This document shows, piece after piece, positions 14,241-25,819 of a stretch of 32,544 bases of DNA (position 1 is the first letter of the stretch; every line of letters starts with the position of its first letter). The position numbers and the translations under genes are program-made. The notes under the pieces are model-generated. The model had not been told where the DNA came from and searched no databases. It saw only the letters and a program-made list of their open reading frames with translations. This DNA comes from Pseudomonas sp. (lineage in GTDB: Bacteria > Pseudomonadota > Gammaproteobacteria > Pseudomonadales > Pseudomonadaceae): assembly GCF_030690725.1 (NCBI RefSeq), contig NZ_JAUYGD010000076.1, positions 1-32,544 on the forward strand. The letters are read 5' to 3'.

Positions 14241-16484
14241 TTAACTGACCCGGTGGCGACGCGCCTCAATAATATTCGGCAGCTGAGAAATACGCCCCAG
14301 CAGCCGGCCCAGTGCATCCAGGCCGGGAATCTCCACGGTGATCGACATGGACGCGGTGTTGTCATCCTTGTTCGAGCGGGTATTCACGGCCAGCACATTG
14401 AGCTTCTCGTTGAGCAGCACCTGGGTCACGTCACGCAGCAGACCGGAGCGGTCGTAGGCCTTAATGACGATTTCCACCGGGTAGGTCTGCACCGGCACCG
14501 GCCCCCAGTTGACCTGGATAATCCGCTCCGGCTCGCGACCGGCCAATTGCAGCACCGAGGCGCAATCCTGACGGTGAATGCTCACACCACGGCCCTGGGT
14601 GATATAGCCGACAATCGGGTCGCCCGGCAGCGGCTGGCAGCAGCCGGCCATTTGCGTCAACAGGTTGCCGACGCCCTGAATTTGGATATCACCACGTTTG
14701 CCCGGCTTGAAGCCCAGCGCTTTACGCGGGATCAATTCGAGCTGCTCGTTAACCCGATCCGGCTCGACCAGCTGCTGCGCCAAGTTGACCAGCTGCGCCA
14801 GGCGCAAGTCGCCCGCGCCGAGGGAGGCGAACAGGTCCTCGCTGGTCTTCATATTGGCCTTCTCGGCCAGTTTTTCGAAGTCCACATGCGGCAACGCCAG
14901 GCGCTGCAGCTCACGCTCCAACTGGACCTTACCGGCGGCGACGTTCTGGTCGCGGTCCTGCAGTTTGAACCAGTGGACGATCTTCGCCCGCGCCCGGCTG
15001 GTGGTGACATAACCAAGGTTGGAGTTCAGCCAGTCGCGGCTTGGCGTACCGTGCTTGCTGGTGATGATCTCCACCTGCTCGCCGGTTTGCAGGCTGTAGT
15101 TGAGCGGCACGATCCGGCCGTTGATCTTCGCACCCCGGCAGTTGTGGCCGATCTCGGTGTGCACGCGGTAGGCAAAATCCAGCGGCGTCGCGCCCTTGGG
15201 CAGGTCGATGGCGTGACCGTCCGGGGTAAACACATAGACCCGGTCCGGCTCGATATCCACGCGCAGCTGCTCGGCCAGACCGCCGATATCGCCCAGTTCC
15301 TCGTGCCACTCGAGCACCTGACGCAGCCAGGAAATCTTCTCTTCGTAATGATTGGAGCTGGCTTTGACATCGGTGCCTTTGTAGCGCCAGTGCGCGCACA
15401 CGCCCAGCTCGGCTTCTTCGTGCATGGCCTGGGTGCGGATCTGCACTTCCAGCACCTTGCCTTCTGGGCCAAGCACGGCGGTGTGCAGCGAGCGGTAGCC
15501 GTTTTCCTTGGGGTTGGCGATGTAGTCGTCAAACTCCTTGGGAATATGCCGCCACAGGGTGTGCACGATACCCAGGGCGGTGTAGCAATCGCGCACTTCC
15601 GGCACCAGCACGCGCACCGCGCGCACGTCGTAGATTTGGCTGAACTGCAGGCCCTTGCGCTGCATTTTGCGCCAGATCGAGTAGATGTGTTTGGCCCGTC
15701 CGCTGATGTCGGCCTTGACCCCGGTGGCCTCCAGCTCGGTGCGCAACTGGCCCATCACTTCATTGATGTAGTGCTCGCGGTCCAAACGACGCTCGTGCAG
15801 CAGCTTGGCGATCTGCTTGTACTGCTCGGGCTCCAGGTAGCGGAAGGACAGGTCCTCCAGCTCCCACTTGATATGGCCAATGCCCAGGCGGTGAGCCAGC
15901 GGTGCATAGATGTCGAACACCTCACGGGCTACGCGCTGACGCTTCTCGTCATCGGCCTCTTTCACCGCACGAATCGCGCAGGTGCGTTCGGCCAGTTTGA
16001 TCAGCGCCACGCGCACGTCATCGACCATGGCCACGAGCATCTTGCGCAGGTTTTCCACCTGCGCCTGGGAGCCAAGCACTAAGGAGTCGCGCGGGTTCAA
16101 GGAAGCGCTGATTGCCGCCATGCGCAGCACGCCTTCCACCAGCTTGGCCACCACCGGGCCAAAGCGCTGATGCACCAGCGCCAAGGGCACCTTACCCTCG
16201 CGCACGCAGCGGTAGATCACAGCGGCGACCAGGGAGTCCTGATCGAGCTTGAGGTCGGCGAGAATTTCGGCGATTTCCAGACCAGAGCGGAAACTCGACG
16301 CGCCTTCGGTCCATAGATTCTTCGCGGCATTGGCCTGCTGCTCGGCCTCGCGGGCGAACTCGCAGGCCTCGCGCAGGGCTTCGCGATCCAGTGCCGGATC
16401 GACACTCAGTACATGCCCGAGCCAGGCTTCAAGGTTGATGCTGCCGTCATCGTTGATCGGCTGATGCGCTCTGACCTGAACCAT
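14241..16484 (-). CDS. relA: (p)ppGpp synthetase RelA
   Basis: RelA is the ribosome-associated stringent-response enzyme that makes (p)ppGpp from ATP and GTP/GDP when uncharged tRNA accumulates. It has 747 residues, the usual Pseudomonas size. Domain order is a degenerate HD domain (about 50-200; no HD pair seen, as expected for RelA), a synthetase domain (about 240-370, with IYDVRAVRVLVPEVRDCYTALG and NPKENGYRSLHTAV near residue 329), TGS (about 415-475, FTPDGHAIDLPKGATPLDFAYRVH), a central helical and Cys-containing zinc-finger-like region (GCCQPLPGD) and ACT (about 665-740). DVRAV in place of the SpoT-type sequence supports RelA over SpoT. The start ATG 16484 has AAGG upstream; ATG 16520 would add 12 residues without homology value. 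Confidence 0.97.
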   Translation of the reverse strand: MVQVRAHQPINDDGSINLEAWLGHVLSVDPALDREALREACEFAREAEQQANAAKNLWTEGASSFRSGLEIAEILADLKLDQDSLVAAVIYRCVREGKVPLALVHQRFGPVVAKLVEGVLRMAAISASLNPRDSLVLGSQAQVENLRKMLVAMVDDVRVALIKLAERTCAIRAVKEADDEKRQRVAREVFDIYAPLAHRLGIGHIKWELEDLSFRYLEPEQYKQIAKLLHERRLDREHYINEVMGQLRTELEATGVKADISGRAKHIYSIWRKMQRKGLQFSQIYDVRAVRVLVPEVRDCYTALGIVHTLWRHIPKEFDDYIANPKENGYRSLHTAVLGPEGKVLEVQIRTQAMHEEAELGVCAHWRYKGTDVKASSNHYEEKISWLRQVLEWHEELGDIGGLAEQLRVDIEPDRVYVFTPDGHAIDLPKGATPLDFAYRVHTEIGHNCRGAKINGRIVPLNYSLQTGEQVEIITSKHGTPSRDWLNSNLGYVTTSRARAKIVHWFKLQDRDQNVAAGKVQLERELQRLALPHVDFEKLAEKANMKTSEDLFASLGAGDLRLAQLVNLAQQLVEPDRVNEQLELIPRKALGFKPGKRGDIQIQGVGNLLTQMAGCCQPLPGDPIVGYITQGRGVSIHRQDCASVLQLAGREPERIIQVNWGPVPVQTYPVEIVIKAYDRSGLLRDVTQVLLNEKLNVLAVNTRSNKDDNTASMSITVEIPGLDALGRLLGRISQLPNIIEARRHRVS

Positions 16485-16796
16485 CTTGCTTACCTTCCCT
16501 ACGGTGCGCGGCATGCACACCGAACAGTCGCCGCCTTCTCTGAGACGGTCGGTTTAACCACTTAAGGCGCACTCCCTGCGCGCCCCTGCAGCGCTGAGAT
16601 AAGGGCGGAGCCGGATAAAACCAAGCACCTGCCGCCGTATCCCGGCGCTTCTATCAAGCAGACCGTTGAAAACTACCTACGTTGGCAATACTGCGTTAAA
16701 ACCGGCCTCGAAATGCTCATTTACAGCTCGTAAACTCCGCTTCCTCGGCCGTTTTAGCCTTGTCTTGCCTGCCTCGCCTACGTTTTCAACGACCTG
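16485..16796. other. relA upstream region, partly occupied by a palindromic repeat
   Basis: No gene is seen. Roughly 16485-16657 should contain the relA promoter and leader on the minus strand; I found no strong -35/-10 pair. The rest is the repeat described at 16658-16797. Confidence 0.6.
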
Positions 16797-16797
16797 C
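16658..16797. repeat. 140-bp palindromic MITE-like repeat, copy 1
   Basis: The ends are inverted repeats: GCAGACCGTTGAAAAC (16658-16673) and GTTTTCAACGACCTGC (16782-16797), 14 of 16 matching. The inside is also self-complementary around a TTTACagctcGTAAA-type centre. Read on the minus strand, its core (CGAGGAAGCGGAGT, ATGAGCATT, TTTTAACGC) is shared with the copy at 32391-32531. The right end touches the rlmD stop codon. Confidence 0.8.
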
Positions 16798-18149
16798 TAC
16801 TGCCTGACAAACAGCGCCATCGCTTCGACGTGCGCGGTTTGCGGAAACATATCGAGGATACCGGCACGTTCCAGCCGATACCCCTGCGCCTGTAACTCGA
16901 CGCTGTCGCGGGCCAGGGTCGTCGGGTTGCACGACACATACAGCACCCGTTTGACGCCCAACGTCGTCATTTGCTTAACCGCCTGCAACGCGCCATCACG
17001 CGGCGGGTCGAGCAGCACTGCGGCAAAACCGCCCTGAGCCCAGCTCGCATCGACCAGCGGGTTGGACAGGTCGGCCTGGAAAAAGTGCGCATTGCCCAGG
17101 CCGTTGCTCGCGGCATTCTCAGCGGCGCGCTCGACCATGGTCTGCACTCCCTCCACCGCCACCAGTTCCCGCACCCGCTGGGCCAGCGGTAAGGCGAAAT
17201 TGCCCAGACCGCAGAACAGATCCAGCACCCGCTCATCGGCCTGCGGCGCCAGCCAGTCCAGCGCCTGCGCGACCATGGCGTCATTCACCGGCTGGTTGAC
17301 CTGCACAAAGTCACCGGGCCGATACGCCAGGTCGAGAGCAAACGCATCCAAGCGATAACTCAGCTGCTGCGCTGGATCAAACGGCTGCGGCTCGTTCGTA
17401 CCGTGCAACCAGAGCTGCGCATTCTGCGCCATGCAGAAAGCCTGCAAACGGGCCAGGTCCGCTTCACTCAATACAGCGGTATGCCTTATCAGCACAGCAC
17501 TGGAGCTGCCGCTGAACAACTCGACATGACCAATGGCCTGAGGTTTATCCAACTCACGCAGCACCTGGGGTAACGCGCGCAGGATCGGCTGCAAAGGTTG
17601 TACCAGCACCGGGCAATCACTGATGGCGATAATGTCCTGGCTCGCCGCTGCGCGAAAACCCACATCCAGGCGCTTGGCCTTGTTGTCCCAGCGCACGGCG
17701 ATGCGCGCGCGGCGGCGATAACCCAGCTCTGGGCCGACCAGCGGTGCGGCCCACTCCTGCGGTTGAAGATCGGCCAGACGACTGAGTTGCTCGGCGAGCA
17801 TGCGCTGTTTCAGGGCAAGCTGATCGGCATGGGGCATATGTTGCAAGCTGCAGCCGCCACAGACCTTGGCATGCACGCAAGCCTCATCCCGGCGTTCAGG
17901 GCTGGCGCTGAGAATGCGCTCAACCCGCGCCTCGACCACCTTGCCATGGGCACCGAGCACCCGCGCTTCGATCTGCTCGCCGGCCAGCGCACCGCTGACA
18001 AACCAGGTACGCCCTTCGCTGAACGCGATGCCACGGCCATCGTTGGCCAGACGCTCGATGGTGAGCTTCTGCTTCTTGCCCACCGGCACCTGTGGCGCCC
18101 GGGAACCACCACTGGGTTGAAAGCGCAGACCGCCGTCTTTCTTGGCCAT
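16797..18149 (-). CDS. rlmD: 23S rRNA (uracil-1939-C5)-methyltransferase RlmD
   Basis: RlmD uses SAM to methylate U1939 of 23S rRNA and has 450 residues. It has an N-terminal basic stretch and TRAM domain (about 24-85), then the [4Fe-4S] cluster Cys C91, C97 and C100 (EACVHAKVCGGCSLQH) and C179 (ISDCPVL). The SAM-binding motif VLDLFCGLGNFALPLA is at about residues 305-320, the LLDPPRDGA motif at about 376-384, and the catalytic nucleophile Cys at about 406 in YVSCNPTTLARD. The start codon overlaps the cysM stop (TGATG on the minus strand), so cysM and rlmD are probably co-translated. The stop codon abuts the palindromic repeat. Confidence 0.96.
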   Translation of the reverse strand: MAKKDGGLRFQPSGGSRAPQVPVGKKQKLTIERLANDGRGIAFSEGRTWFVSGALAGEQIEARVLGAHGKVVEARVERILSASPERRDEACVHAKVCGGCSLQHMPHADQLALKQRMLAEQLSRLADLQPQEWAAPLVGPELGYRRRARIAVRWDNKAKRLDVGFRAAASQDIIAISDCPVLVQPLQPILRALPQVLRELDKPQAIGHVELFSGSSSAVLIRHTAVLSEADLARLQAFCMAQNAQLWLHGTNEPQPFDPAQQLSYRLDAFALDLAYRPGDFVQVNQPVNDAMVAQALDWLAPQADERVLDLFCGLGNFALPLAQRVRELVAVEGVQTMVERAAENAASNGLGNAHFFQADLSNPLVDASWAQGGFAAVLLDPPRDGALQAVKQMTTLGVKRVLYVSCNPTTLARDSVELQAQGYRLERAGILDMFPQTAHVEAMALFVRQ

Positions 18150-19060
18150 CAGTTGCTTTTGCCATCAGAGCTGGGGGCATCGTAAACGCCGCTGGACAGG
18201 TAACGGTCGCCACGGTCACAGATGATCGCCACCATCACCGCGTTCTCGACTTCCTGAGACAAGCGCAGCATCGCCGCCACCGACCCGCCGGAGGACACCC
18301 CGCAGAAGATGCCTTCTTCACGCGCCAGGCGGCGCATCACGTCTTCGGCTTCCTGCTGGCCCATGTCGATAATGCGATCCACCCGCTCGGCCTGATAAAT
18401 CTTCGGCAGGTACTCCTGCGGCCAGCGGCGAATGCCAGGAATCGCCGCTCCTTCCATCGGCTGCAGACCGACGATCTGCACGTCCGGCTTCTGCTCTTTC
18501 AGGAAGCGCGAGACGCCCATGATGGTTCCAGTGGTGCCCATCGAGCTGATGAAATGAGTGATCTGCCCGCCCGTCTGCTGCCAGATTTCCGGGCCGGTGC
18601 TGGTGTAATGGGCAATCGGGTTGTCGCCGTTGGCGAACTGATCGAGCACCTTGCCCTTGCCGTCGGCCTGCATCTGTAGGGCCAAATCGCGGGCCTCTTC
18701 CATGCCGCCAACCAGAATCAGCTGCGCGCCGTAGGCGGTCATCGCCGCCTTGCGTTCAGCCGTTGAGTTGTCCGGCATGATCAGGATCATCCGGTAACCC
18801 TTGATCGCCGCCGCCATGGCCAGGGCGATGCCGGTATTGCCGCTGGTGGCCTCGATCAACACATCACCGGGCTGGATGTCGCCGCGCTGCTCGGCGCGGG
18901 TGATCATCGACAACGCCGGGCGGTCCTTCACCGAACCCGCCGGGTTGTTGCCTTCCAGCTTCAACAGCAAGGTGTTGCTGGTGTTACCCGGCAGGCGCTG
19001 CAAACGCACCAGCGGGGTGTTGCCGATGCAATCGGCGATGGTTGGGTAATGCGGGCTCAT
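18149..19060 (-). CDS. cysM: Cysteine synthase B
   Basis: CysM is a PLP enzyme that makes cysteine from O-acetylserine and sulfide; the B form also takes thiosulfate. It has 303 residues. The PLP-binding Lys is K45 in NNPAGSVKDRP, the substrate loop is TSGNTG (about 72-77), and the phosphate loop is GTTGT (175-179). GVSSGGS near the C-terminus holds the Ser that contacts the PLP ring nitrogen. The short length and IPGIRRWPQEYLP segment fit CysM over CysK. ATG 19060 is chosen because MSPHYPTIADCIGNTPLVRL aligns with the family start; the upstream extension to 19195 has no such character. It is divergent from gacS, an arrangement known in P. aeruginosa. Confidence 0.95.
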   Translation of the reverse strand: MSPHYPTIADCIGNTPLVRLQRLPGNTSNTLLLKLEGNNPAGSVKDRPALSMITRAEQRGDIQPGDVLIEATSGNTGIALAMAAAIKGYRMILIMPDNSTAERKAAMTAYGAQLILVGGMEEARDLALQMQADGKGKVLDQFANGDNPIAHYTSTGPEIWQQTGGQITHFISSMGTTGTIMGVSRFLKEQKPDVQIVGLQPMEGAAIPGIRRWPQEYLPKIYQAERVDRIIDMGQQEAEDVMRRLAREEGIFCGVSSGGSVAAMLRLSQEVENAVMVAIICDRGDRYLSSGVYDAPSSDGKSN

Positions 19061-19210
19061 GGCGAACGAGATGATCCAGAAGCAAAGAAGGCCGTCATGA
19101 TAACGGCAAACCTCGCTCGGCCATATAACAGAGCCAATGTGGGCAACAGCATTTGCCATAAGAACAGGTGCAGCCGCTAAACTGCACAAGGTCAATACAG
19201 GAGGCAGCGC

Positions 19211-21961
<2,751 letters not shown>

Positions 21962-21996
21962 ATCAGGCGCTGCGCAGCCACACGCCAAGGAGTCCC

Positions 21997-22989
21997 ATGC
22001 GCATCATCCTGTTCAGCAGCAAGCCTTACGACCAGCAGAGCTTTCGCGCTGCTGGTTTCCCGGACGACTGGCAGCTGAATTTTCAGGAAGCGCATCTGCG
22101 ACCAGACAGCGCCGGCCTAGCTGCCGGTTGCGAGGTGGTTTGCGCCTTTATCAATGACGACCTCAGCGCCCAAGTGCTGCAACAACTGGCCGCCGGCGGC
22201 ACACGGCTGATTGCCCTGCGCTCGGCCGGCTACAACCATGTCGACCTGCACGCCGCGCACGCCCTCGGCCTGACAGTGGTACGAGTACCCGCCTACTCGC
22301 CGCATGCCGTCGCCGAACATGCCCTGGCGCTGATCATGACGCTCAACCGGCGCACTCACCGTGCGTTCAACCGCACCCGCGAGGGCGACTTCTCCCTGCA
22401 CGGGCTGATCGGCTTCGACCTGCACGGCAAACAGGTCGGCATTATCGGCGCCGGACAGATCGGCCTGACCTTCGCACGGATCATGGCCGGTTTCGGCTGC
22501 CAGCTGCTGATCCATGACCCAACGCCGATCGCCGACCTGCCTGCCGGCGCGCGGCAGGTGACGCTGGATCAACTGCTCGAAAGCAGCGACATCATCAGCC
22601 TGCACTGCCCGCTCAACGCCGCCACTCACCACCTGATCAACGCCGTGCGGTTGCAGCAGATGCGGCGCGGCGTGATGCTGATCAATACCGGGCGCGGCGC
22701 CTTGATCGACACCCCGGCGCTGATCGGCGCGCTGAAAAGTGGGCAACTGGGCTATCTGGGGCTGGATGTGTATGAAGAAGAAGCCGAACTGTTCTTCGAG
22801 GACTGCTCCGAGCAGCCGCTGCAGGATGATGTGCTGGCGCGCCTGCTGAGCTTCCCCAATGTGCTGATTACCGCACACCAGGGCTTTCTCACCCACGAAG
22901 CATTGGCGGCCATTGCCGGCACCACCCGCGACAATATCGCCGCCTGGCTGGGAAATGCGCCGATCAATCAGCTGCTTCCTGCCGCGTGA
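21997..22989 (+). CDS. ldhA: D-lactate dehydrogenase (fermentative, NAD-dependent)
   Basis: LdhA reduces pyruvate to D-lactate with NADH. It has 330 residues, the same as E. coli LdhA. The NAD-binding GxGxxG is G151, G153, G156 (GIIGAGQIG). The catalytic set is R233 (NTGRGALID), E262 (DVYEEEAELFFED) and H294 (ITAHQGFLT). Substrate-loop residues LRSAGYNHVDL and the RVPAYSPHAVAEHALALIMTLNRR block are family-typical, and the FFED segment is specific to the LdhA group. AAGGAG at 21986-21991 sets the start at ATG 21997, 35 bases after gacS. The gacS-ldhA neighbourhood also exists in P. aeruginosa. Confidence 0.95.
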   Translation: MRIILFSSKPYDQQSFRAAGFPDDWQLNFQEAHLRPDSAGLAAGCEVVCAFINDDLSAQVLQQLAAGGTRLIALRSAGYNHVDLHAAHALGLTVVRVPAYSPHAVAEHALALIMTLNRRTHRAFNRTREGDFSLHGLIGFDLHGKQVGIIGAGQIGLTFARIMAGFGCQLLIHDPTPIADLPAGARQVTLDQLLESSDIISLHCPLNAATHHLINAVRLQQMRRGVMLINTGRGALIDTPALIGALKSGQLGYLGLDVYEEEAELFFEDCSEQPLQDDVLARLLSFPNVLITAHQGFLTHEALAAIAGTTRDNIAAWLGNAPINQLLPAA

Positions 22990-23016
22990 TAGCATTTACG
23001 CCTATCTGGAGGATTC

Positions 23017-23457
23017 ATGGCTGAACACGACTTTCGCTACAACCTGCTCAACCCCGAGCACACCCTGATTGAATGCCGCGCACTGGCACCAGGCCGCTAC
23101 CAGGTGACCGGCAATGGCGGCTCGATCCAGAGCGGCGACACCCTGCTGGTCACCCTCAAGGGCAGCCGTGAACTATCCATGCGCCTGCAGGCCGACAAGG
23201 TTCGTCACCTGATCAACCCGCGCGGCCAGTGGGTGGCGGTGGCCACCGGCCCGGCGTTCAAGGAACTGGCGATCTTCAATTGGCAGGCCAACTGCGACAG
23301 CTGCAATACGCAGCTGGATTTTGAGTTCGCCGTCGACGCCGCCCTCGGCAAAAAAGCCCAGGCACCGGCCGCCGAAGCGCGGATCAAGGAGCTGGGCTGG
23401 CAGTCGAAAAACGCCAAGCACCTGTGCCCGAAATGCATCAACAAGGAGGCTATATGA
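23017..23457 (+). CDS. Conserved small protein with zinc-ribbon-like Cys pairs
   Basis: I do not recognise a named family. The 146-residue protein has a beta-rich N-terminal part (residues 1-85). It then has a CDSC pair (about residues 92-95) and a CPKC pair (about 138-141), which together could bind one zinc ion; the first pair follows a conserved-looking WQAN. There is no signal peptide. A Lys/Ala-rich helix lies between the pairs. ATG 23017 is preceded by GGAGG at 23008-23012. Its stop overlaps the start of the lipoprotein gene (ATGA), so the two are probably coupled. A similar gene follows ldhA in other Pseudomonas, as far as I recall. The function is unknown. Confidence 0.75.
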   Translation: MAEHDFRYNLLNPEHTLIECRALAPGRYQVTGNGGSIQSGDTLLVTLKGSRELSMRLQADKVRHLINPRGQWVAVATGPAFKELAIFNWQANCDSCNTQLDFEFAVDAALGKKAQAPAAEARIKELGWQSKNAKHLCPKCINKEAI

Positions 23458-23858
23458 AACGCGTACTGACTATCAGCCTGCTGGCTGCCGGTCTCGTGGG
23501 CTGCGCCACATCCGCACCGCAGCTGGAAACCGAGCACAGCTACCAGGTGGAGTGGATCGGCGAACGCCCGCTGATCGACCGCAGCCACCTGACCATTACT
23601 CTCGGTGACGACGGCCGCGCCTATGGCAACGCCGGCTGCAACCACTGGTTTGCCGGCTACACCCTGGAGGGCGACAAGCTCAGCTTCAGCGCCGCCGGCA
23701 GCACCCGCAAGATGTGCGCACCGGCGCTGATGGAGCAGGAAGCGCGCTTTCTCGACAGCCTGAGCAAGGTAGAGCGCTGGGACTTCTCCGCCACCGAGCA
23801 ATTGCAGCTGTGGCCCGCCGAAGGCAAGCCATTGCGCTTATGGCCTGAGAGCAAATAA
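23454..23858 (+). CDS. META-domain (HslJ-like) lipoprotein
   Basis: This 134-residue precursor has a type II signal peptide: MKRVLTISLLAAGLVGC gives lipobox LVGC with Cys 17 as the lipidated residue. The mature part carries META-domain features: a YQVEWIGERPL-type start, LTITLGDDGRAYGNAGCNHWFAGY (the G-x-G-C-N-x-W/F hallmark), and STRKMCAPALMEQEARFLDSLSKV, which is also typical. The two domain Cys could form a disulfide. It is a likely outer-membrane or periplasmic lipoprotein; HslJ in E. coli is linked to novobiocin resistance. AAGGAGG at 23443-23449 fixes the start at ATG 23454, overlapping the previous stop. Confidence 0.88.
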   Translation: MKRVLTISLLAAGLVGCATSAPQLETEHSYQVEWIGERPLIDRSHLTITLGDDGRAYGNAGCNHWFAGYTLEGDKLSFSAAGSTRKMCAPALMEQEARFLDSLSKVERWDFSATEQLQLWPAEGKPLRLWPESK

Positions 23859-23892
23859 GAGACCGTCTCGGATCTGCTACCCATGCGCAAAT

Positions 23893-23921
23893 AAAAAGGG
23901 AGCCCGAAGGCTCCCTTTTTT
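23893..23921. terminator. Bidirectional terminator between the META lipoprotein and aapP
   Basis: GGGAGCC (23898-23904), loop CGAA, GGCTCCC (23909-23915), then TTTTTT; AAAAA stands before the stem. It can end both converging transcripts. Confidence 0.92.
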
Positions 23922-23935
23922 GTTGCGGCTGAAAC

Positions 23936-24700
23936 TCAGTGAATGATCTGGCTGAGGAACAGCTTGGTGCGTTCGTTCTGCGGGTTGGTGAAGAAGGCGT
24001 TGGGCTCGTTCTGTTCCACGATCTCGCCCTTGTCCATAAAGATCACCCGGTTCGCCACGGTGCGGGCAAAGCCCATTTCGTGGGTTACGCAGAGCATGGT
24101 CATGCCGTCTTCAGCCAGGCCGATCATGGTATCCAGCACTTCCTTGACCATTTCCGGATCGAGGGCCGAGGTCGGCTCGTCGAACAGCATGATCTTTGGC
24201 TTCATGCACAACGCACGGGCAATCGCCACACGCTGTTGCTGGCCGCCAGAAAGCTGACCTGGGTACTTGTTTGCCTGTTCCGGAATGCGCACACGCTCAA
24301 GAAAGTGCATGGCAATCTCTTCTGCCTGACGCTTGGGCATCTTGCGCACCCACATCGGCGCCAGGGTGCAGTTCTGCAGCACGGTCAGGTGCGGGAACAG
24401 GTTGAAGTGCTGGAACACCATGCCGACTTCGCGGCGCACCGCTTCGATGTGCTTGAGGTCGTGGGTCAGCTCGGTGCCATCGACCACGATGCGCCCCTGC
24501 TGGTGTTCTTCCAGACGGTTGAGGCAGCGGATAGTGGTTGATTTGCCCGAGCCGGAAGGCCCGCACAACACGATACGCTCACCGGCCTGCACATTCAGGT
24601 TGATGTCTTTGAGCACATGGAACTGACCGTACCATTTGTGCACGCCCTGCATCTGGATCATGCCGTCAGCAGGCGCAGGCTGTTTGTTTGCTTCACTCAT
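23936..24700 (-). CDS. aapP: Amino-acid ABC transporter ATP-binding protein AapP
   Basis: This is the ATPase of a polar amino-acid importer, with 254 residues. Walker A is GPSGSGKS (about 47-54), the signature is LSGGQQQR, Walker B is IMLFDEPTSALDPE, and the switch His is in CVTHEMGFA. Residues 1-13 (MSEANKQPAPADG) are a non-conserved tail; a second ATG at codon 14 is possible, but AGGAG at 24708-24712 on the minus strand supports the first. It is the last gene of aapJQMP, 12 bases after aapM. Glutamate, aspartate, glutamine and related amino acids are the usual substrates of the Aap/Bzt type. Confidence 0.95.
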   Translation of the reverse strand: MSEANKQPAPADGMIQMQGVHKWYGQFHVLKDINLNVQAGERIVLCGPSGSGKSTTIRCLNRLEEHQQGRIVVDGTELTHDLKHIEAVRREVGMVFQHFNLFPHLTVLQNCTLAPMWVRKMPKRQAEEIAMHFLERVRIPEQANKYPGQLSGGQQQRVAIARALCMKPKIMLFDEPTSALDPEMVKEVLDTMIGLAEDGMTMLCVTHEMGFARTVANRVIFMDKGEIVEQNEPNAFFTNPQNERTKLFLSQIIH

Positions 24701-24712
24701 ATGGGTTAGCTC

Positions 24713-25810
24713 CTAACGCTTGTGGCCGGTGTCCAGCTTGCGCTCCAGATGTTGGGAGTAGCGGGACATACCAAAACAGAAAATCCAGAAAATCAGCGCG
24801 GCGAACACATAGCCTTCAGTGGCCATGCCCAGCCAAGCCGGATCGGTGGTGGCTTGCTTGATGCTGTTGAGCAGGTCAAACAGGCCGATGATGATCACCA
24901 GGCTGGTGTCCTTGAACAGCGCAATAAAGGTGTTGACGATGCCGGGAATAACCAGCTTCAGGGCTTGCGGCAGAATCACCAGGCCCATCATCCGCCAGTA
25001 GCCCAGGCCCATGGCCGCTGCGGCCTCGTACTGACCCTTGGGAATCGCCTGCAGGCCACCGCGCACCACTTCGGCGATATAGGCCGACTGGAACAGGATC
25101 ACCCCGATCAGCGCACGCATCAGCTTATCGAAGGAGAGGCCCTCAGGCAGGAACAGCGGCAGCATCACCGAGGACATAAACAGCACGGTGATCAATGGCA
25201 CCCCGCGCCAGAACTCGATAAAGGTCACGCAGATCACCCGGATCGCCGGCATGTCCGAGCGGCGCCCCAGCGCCAGCAGAATACCCAGCGGCAAGGCGCC
25301 GGCAATACCGACAGCGGCGATCACCAGGGTCAGCATCAGGCCGCCCCACTGGCTGGTCGACACGGTCGACAGACCAAAGAAGCCACCGTGCAGCAGCCAG
25401 TACGCCAGCACCGGGTACACCACCAGGAAAGCCAGGCCATACATGGCCTTGCGCGGCATTTGCGGCACGAACAGCGGTGCAGCACCGATGATCGCCAGCC
25501 ACAGGGTCAGGTCAACGCGCCAGCGCAGCTCACTCGGGTAGAAGCCGTACATAAACTGGCCGAAACGCTGCTGCACAAACACCCAGCAGGCCCCGCCGCT
25601 GGTGCAGTCGGCACGGGTGGTGCCGGTCCAGTCCGCATCGATCAACGCCCACTGAATCAGCGGCGGCACAATCAGCCACACCAGGTACGCGGCGAACAGC
25701 GTCAACAGGGTGTTGAACCAGCTGGAGAACAGGTTGGCGCGCAGCCAACCGACCACACCAACGCTGAGCGCGGGTGGCGGTAGATCAGGTTTGAAGGTAT
25801 GAGTTTGCAT
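24713..25810 (-). CDS. aapM: Amino-acid ABC transporter permease AapM
   Basis: This inner-membrane permease has 365 residues. It has the large N-terminal extension of the Aap/Bzt group (about 1-160, with a first membrane helix and a Cys-containing periplasmic loop DCTSGGACWVFVQQRFGQFMYGF), then the conserved HisM-type core. The EAA loop EVVRGGLQAIPKGQYEAAAAMGLGYWRMMGLVILPQALK is near residues 236-275. The size and extension separate it from the short GltJ/GltK permeases. It pairs with AapQ, lies 9 bases after that gene, and is followed by aapP. Start ATG 25810 has GGAG upstream. Confidence 0.94.
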   Translation of the reverse strand: MQTHTFKPDLPPPALSVGVVGWLRANLFSSWFNTLLTLFAAYLVWLIVPPLIQWALIDADWTGTTRADCTSGGACWVFVQQRFGQFMYGFYPSELRWRVDLTLWLAIIGAAPLFVPQMPRKAMYGLAFLVVYPVLAYWLLHGGFFGLSTVSTSQWGGLMLTLVIAAVGIAGALPLGILLALGRRSDMPAIRVICVTFIEFWRGVPLITVLFMSSVMLPLFLPEGLSFDKLMRALIGVILFQSAYIAEVVRGGLQAIPKGQYEAAAAMGLGYWRMMGLVILPQALKLVIPGIVNTFIALFKDTSLVIIIGLFDLLNSIKQATTDPAWLGMATEGYVFAALIFWIFCFGMSRYSQHLERKLDTGHKR

Positions 25811-25819
25811 GGCTGCTCC

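Noticed and set aside
14253..16082. 609-codon open frame on the plus strand
   Set aside because: It is antisense to relA, which is certain; the frame is open only because of GC-rich codon bias, and the product is His/Gln/Leu-rich without any domain.
23859..23877. GAGACCGTCTCGGATCTGC resembling an end of the palindromic repeat
   Set aside because: Similarity to the terminal repeat is loose and no partner end or core is nearby; could be a remnant but cannot be supported.
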